A DNA stretch of 64,000 bases from Membranipora membranacea. Taxonomy: Eukaryota; Bryozoa; Gymnolaemata; Cheilostomatida; Membraniporidae. This document shows, piece by piece, positions 59,867-64,000 of this stretch (its first letter is position 1; each line of letters begins with the position of its first letter). The stretch lies in NCBI GenBank assembly GCA_914767715.1, contig OU612069.1, positions 22,625,387 to 22,689,386 of the forward strand, in the 5' to 3' direction. Below the pieces are notes generated by a model. The model did no database searches, had not been told where the DNA came from, and was given only the letters and a program-made list of their open reading frames with translations. The position numbers and the translations under genes are program-made.

Positions 59867-60861
59867 TCTTATGGAGGGTCATCTAGATAAGATTCACGTT
59901 TATCTATATCTATCTGGTCTAATACAAACTGTAATCCAGCTGATGACTTTCTTTCTTCCTTGTGATATCCAAAAATATCAAACGATAGGTTCTGAAAACA
60001 CATTAAAGCATCATGAGTGTAAATTAAATGTCAATTTAGAGTTCACTATTGGTCTCTCATGTTAGCTCTTTCCGCGATACCTTAAGATTTTTAGATATAT
60101 CTTCATAATCTGTTGTCCCTATAGGTGCAACAGAATAATGCACCCACACTCATCGCTGAAATATGTTTGTTGGTGCTTTTGTCCATTCCCACCTTTCAAC
60201 TGAAAACCCTGGGGACAGCACTGCATGATAGTATCTACATATTAAAGATTGAGTGTAATTCAGATCCAGCATTAATTGTAGACACTTGGCAGTCTATCTA
60301 CAGGGATTCACTTGTGCGGGGAGTAATAATCTGGACCAAATTCTTTGTTATGAGACTTACTTTTACCAATTTTCTATGCTCAAAATTAAATCCTAAAATC
60401 TTATGAGATCACAGTAATTACACCGAGCATAGCATGTCTTGTCAAGACAGGCTACATTGAGCCATATTTAATAGCGTTAAGCATGATGATTAATGATATA
60501 TTGATTTATAATTCATTAGAAAATCAATATCATGCAGTGTACCTGCTTTGACACACATTGTGAAACTGTAATTTAACTATAAACTGAACTGAAAATTATT
60601 GTATTCCTACACTTTTTTACATCTAATTTTCTTCTAAAAAATGAAAATTAGGTTTCAAAACTACATCAGCAGAATCAAATATAGTTGAGGAGTGTGTTAG
60701 CTATAATGATTTTCAAAAATACTAGATATTTACTGAGAAAAATCGCTGAATGTAAATCAGTCATTATTGATTGATAGGGCATTGTTTATGGGAGTCCTAC
60801 ATATCACATCATATTCTTGCTTATAAATGTAAACAAATTGTTATGATGTATTTGGCGCCAA
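59867..60861. other. No gene recognised
   Basis: This lies upstream of the P450 relic. One 93-codon open frame at 60125-60406 (plus) has no recognisable domain and no splice or start context that convinces me. A 25-bp imperfect palindrome lies at 60430-60454. Confidence 0.4.
60430..60454. repeat. Second copy of the 25-bp palindrome
   Basis: TAGCATGTCTT and AAGACAGGCTA around the centre GTC give a single-mismatch version of the palindrome at 46645-46669. No flanking duplication is visible. A right half only, CTTGTTAAGACAGGCTA, occurs at 39596-39612. Confidence 0.6.
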
Positions 60862-61078
60862 ATCAGGGATAGCTCAGTGCTAGAGGCGTGTGACTTAGGA
60901 TCAAATGGCCCTGGGTTCGAGCCCCACCGGGAGCACTGTTTGTCTTGTATTACCTGACTTGGCTGTCGCGGGCCATTCACCTTAGCCGACCTGGAACATT
61001 AACGGACATATGGCTAGCCACATTACCGGAGTCTTCAAACCTACCTGAAGTTGGTGATTACGTCAATAAAAAAAAAAA
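60862..61078 (+). mobile_element. tRNA-derived SINE
   Basis: The head has an A box (TAGCTCAGTGCTAGAGG, about 60869-60885) and a B box (GGTTCGAGCCC, about 60914-60924) at normal spacing, but the acceptor stem does not pair. A body of about 130 bp follows and ends in AATAAAAAAAAAAA at 61066-61078. Internal RNA polymerase III promoter, non-tRNA body and A-tail together define a SINE. Flanking duplications are weak (AAATCA on both sides). Confidence 0.85.
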
Positions 61079-61669
61079 TCAAAGCACATGTACATAATCG
61101 GAATTGGGTGATCTATCAACCTGGATAGGGACGGACCGGTACCTCCTCTTTAAGCTGTTAGGATAAAATATGAGATATTTTTTAATTTGCCCCAATCTTG
61201 CACTGACATCATTGAGAAATGTATTATGACCCTAGCGCAAGACTCAGAGGTGACACAATCATCCTGAATTTCTTCACACATATATAGACACAAGACTCAA
61301 AGTTGTGCTAGTCTGTTTGAGATCCCGTTGATGCATTGAGAGTAATTGGCGTTCCACAAAAAACCTTTCTGAGACAAACCAATTTACAGGTCAGTTTATT
61401 TGAATTGGTAAGATCATCGTGTATGGAGGATCCCACACAGAGAGATTATCAGAGTAGTACAGTCAAAATCATAGGAGACACATGAACATTTTTTTGAGTG
61501 TGGAGTATGACAGACAGACAAATCGAAATTTATTAGGTAAACAGTAGCAATCAAAATATTATAACAAATCAAAACATTGGCATTGCAGCAATACTAGTAA
61601 TCTGAAGTTGAAACGCAATTGGATAAATCAACATGTACTCTCGATTACTGCAAGGTTCTCAATCTCAAT
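61079..61669. other. No gene recognised
   Basis: AT-rich spacer between the SINE and the LINE 3' end. I see no exon or structured repeat. Confidence 0.4.
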
Positions 61670-63435
61670 TCGTATTTATTGTAACCCTATCTGTATTTTT
61701 TGTTTTTTTTGTTTCTGCAACAATTTATTGTAATAAAAATCAAAGGACTAAAATAGTGAAATAAAATAAGGCATCGGCATGGTCAGATTAGTCCAGGACT
61801 ATTATGGCGACCATCCGATTTTCGGGAAAATGAAGGCTACTGTCCCCAGGGCGAGCCCAGACACGCAGCCTACTCGACAAGAAGCGAACCACACCCCCAC
61901 AGCGAGGACGTCAAACTCCCACGCAAAGCAGAAGGAGCCGCCCCCTCCTCCCCAGTAGGTGTGAATTCCACAGGTAAACACCTGTGGTTAACAGTGACCT
62001 CTCCCCTCTACAGTTGTTGGCTCTCTTTGGGACAAATTTTTCCTTCGACCTAGTGGCTGTAATCGCAGGGGTTTGAATTTCTAACTCCCCATTAAGGCGA
62101 GTATTATTGAAATTTAACAAATAGCGATATTTAAAAAACATTTCGATGGGCATAATTTGATACTCAGAGAAAAAAGAGGTCACATGACCACGTGGGCGGA
62201 TTTTGAGTATGACACGAAGAGCTGATTTTTGTAAATAAGTAAATAGTATTTGATTAAGATGACAATTTACGGCATGACCATAAAACTCAATACCATAAAA
62301 TAACTGTGGATAAAAGAATGTGTGATACAAATTGATCATCGTAGGAATATCAAAATATGGTCGTACACTACGCAATAAAAATAGGATGTAGTTCAATTTC
62401 CGACAAACTTCTAAAATCTGGGTTTTAAAAATAATGCTCTCATCAAGGTGAATGCCGAGAAATTTGGTGCTATTTTATGTCTCTAAAACCTGATTACCAA
62501 GTTCAATTTGGTACTGTTCAGGATCTACAATTTGCTTATTTTGGGATTTAAAAATTACCTGAAGTGTTTTTGTGTAGTTTAAAATCAATTTATTACTCAA
62601 GCAACATTGTTCAATTTTATGAACATTTGATTTTAAAATTTCGGGATCATTGGAAAATATATTTGTGTCGTCGGCAAAGAGAATATATTTAAACATTGGC
62701 GCAGATATTACCAAATCATTGATAAATATTAAAAATAAAATTGGACCTAATACAGATCCCTGAGGAACTCCTATATCGACCTTTTTCATTGTACTGGAAT
62801 GATCGTTGATTTTGACAAATTGTTTTCTGTTTTCTAAATAAGATTTCAACAAGTCATATTCATCATTTGTAAAATTATAAAAAGGCAATTTTTTGATTAA
62901 AATATCATGGTTGATGGTATCAAAAGCCTTGCTGAAGTCTAAAAATATTCCTTGTGTAATTTTATTGTTATTAAAACTGTCGTACAGGTGTTCCATTAGT
63001 CTAGATATAGCAGAAGTTGTGTTACGTTTTTAACGGAATCCAAATTGGCTGTCAATAAAACATAAGAGTTTTCCAAGTAAAAACGAAGTTGGATAGCTAA
63101 TACTTTTTCCGCAATTTTGGATATTGCAGTTAATATTGATATCGACCGATAGTTGTTACAGTCAAATTTATCACCTTTCTTTATGCAGTGGTCGTACTCT
63201 GGCAATTTTCTGGGTATCTGGAAATTTTGATGTTCGAACAATAAGATTGATCATGCAGATTGGGCTTATAGCATTTTTATTTTCTTTAATGATTTTCATG
63301 GAAATCCCATCGTACTCAACTGCTTTTTTTGGAGAGGAATTATTTATGACACTCTCTGGAATATTGTTTGTAATTTCTAAGAAGTCAAAATGGTTAATTC
63401 TGTCGTATTTATATTCCAATTCCACATTCAGGTAA
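61670..63435 (-). mobile_element. Degenerate non-LTR retrotransposon, reverse transcriptase part
   Basis: Consecutive minus-strand frames together encode a LINE reverse transcriptase of the Jockey/CR1 group. They are 63425-63171 (SSPKKAVEYDGISMKIIKEN), 63241-62996 (DKFDCNNYRSISIL), 62996-62475 (FLDFSKAFDTINHDIL; GVPQGSVLGPILFLIFINDL; catalytic FADDTN) and 62396-61911 (C-terminal thumb-like region, YPQLFYGIEFYGH). At least two frame changes and stops separate them, so the element is dead. No endonuclease or ORF1 is present in the visible part, so it is truncated at or near 63435. The 3' untranslated part (61910-61670) ends with AATAAA-containing, A-rich sequence. The right boundary is uncertain. 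Confidence 0.92.
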
Positions 63436-64000
63436 TTTAGCTGCCAAGCCGGAACCTACACTCGTCAAAAACTTGTTAAAGGAAGGGTTTAAAGATTACA
63501 ATACGTTCTGCGCTCCTGCCCATATGGAAGTTCATTGTATACCCTATCTAAACAGCCAAGTCAAGTTTGTCAGGTCGTTGGCATTATACTTCATCTCAGT
63601 CATTTCGTTTTGCTGTGAGATCATTTCAGGGACACAAAGGCCTATTCATGAAGGTCGTTTCAATCTTATGTAAACAAGGGTTTTTGACAATTATGGTCAT
63701 ATCTCACTGAATATAGAATATTTTCTCTTGAAATTTTTCGTCTGTCATCAGGGACTAGAAGTGGATCATCTTAGAATAAAATGAGGAGTCAGCTCAAAAT
63801 AAAACAGGGGTGTTTTCCCATAGAGGATCCAGCATTTATTTTGTGCTCAATGGGTTATAGTCTCCTGTGCAGGAAAATATCATAGGCTTGCAATCTGATT
63901 GGTCATAATAAGGGGGGTTTAAATTCATAGACTGAACATTAGCATTCTCTTGTTACCTTTACACGCATGATATCGCTCAAGCCCTTTGTATCGAAGATTC
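63436..64000. other. Right edge, no gene assigned
   Basis: An open stretch on the plus strand at about 63433-63540, after the acceptor-like CACATTCAG, reads NLAAKPEPTLVKNLLKEGFK and continues DYNTFCAPAHMEV. It could be an exon, but I recognise no family and no good donor follows. Nothing else is supported. Confidence 0.25.

Noticed and set aside
60125-60406. 93-codon plus-strand frame
   Set aside because: No recognisable domain, signal or neighbour; a frame of this length is expected by chance in a window of this size.
60862-60940. Functional tRNA gene
   Set aside because: The A and B boxes are good, but the acceptor stem does not pair and a SINE body with poly(A) follows.

Overview
The window is nuclear DNA of a metazoan, most likely a marine invertebrate; I cannot name the phylum. 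The genes are split by many introns (GT-AG, plus one probable GC-AG). Their protein families are animal ones: heparan sulfate 6-O-sulfotransferase, DDX24, SLC31 copper transporter, Kazal inhibitor, C-type lectin and CYP2-like P450. The sequence is AT-rich and full of short non-autonomous DNA transposons, tRNA-derived SINEs and one decayed non-LTR retrotransposon. I see no bacterial features (operons, Shine-Dalgarno sites, CRISPR) and no rRNA. I assembled the gene models by hand from splice sites, reading phase and family homology.

Layout. 0.5-3 kb (-): at least three phase-0 exons of an unrecognised gene. 4.7-19.6 kb (-): a 16-exon DDX24 RNA helicase of 715 predicted residues, whose large intron 13 carries tandem and foldback repeats. 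19.6-20.9 kb: a head-to-head intergenic region shared with the next gene. 20.9-33.1 kb (+): a six-exon HS6ST of 391 residues. 35.8-37.2 kb (-): a three-exon secreted Kazal-like protein of 71 residues. 38.1-42.4 kb (-): a four-exon CTR2-like copper transporter of 186 residues. 43.6-47.0 kb: a nest of three hAT-like elements inside one another. 47-56 kb: gene-poor, with tandem repeats, a CARD-like coding relic and exon-like scraps. 56.1-57.5 kb (+): a three-exon secreted C-type lectin of 160 residues. 58.5-59.9 kb (-): a P450 relic with an in-frame stop. 60.9-61.1 kb: a tRNA-derived SINE. 61.7-63.4 kb (-): a frameshifted LINE reverse transcriptase.

The genes do not form one pathway. DDX24 is a nucleolar ribosome-biogenesis housekeeping gene, HS6ST acts in the Golgi on heparan sulfate, and the Kazal protein and lectin are small secreted proteins that may be defensive.

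The most unusual signal is a set of palindromic foldback insertions from 25 bp to 3.4 kb. Many are flanked by perfect or near-perfect 7-9 bp target-site duplications. They include two 32-33 bp palindromes of one family at unrelated sites, each with a perfect 7-bp duplication, and a 25-bp palindrome whose empty target site survives in a repeat copy elsewhere in the window. These are too small to look like ordinary MITEs and deserve a genome-wide search.
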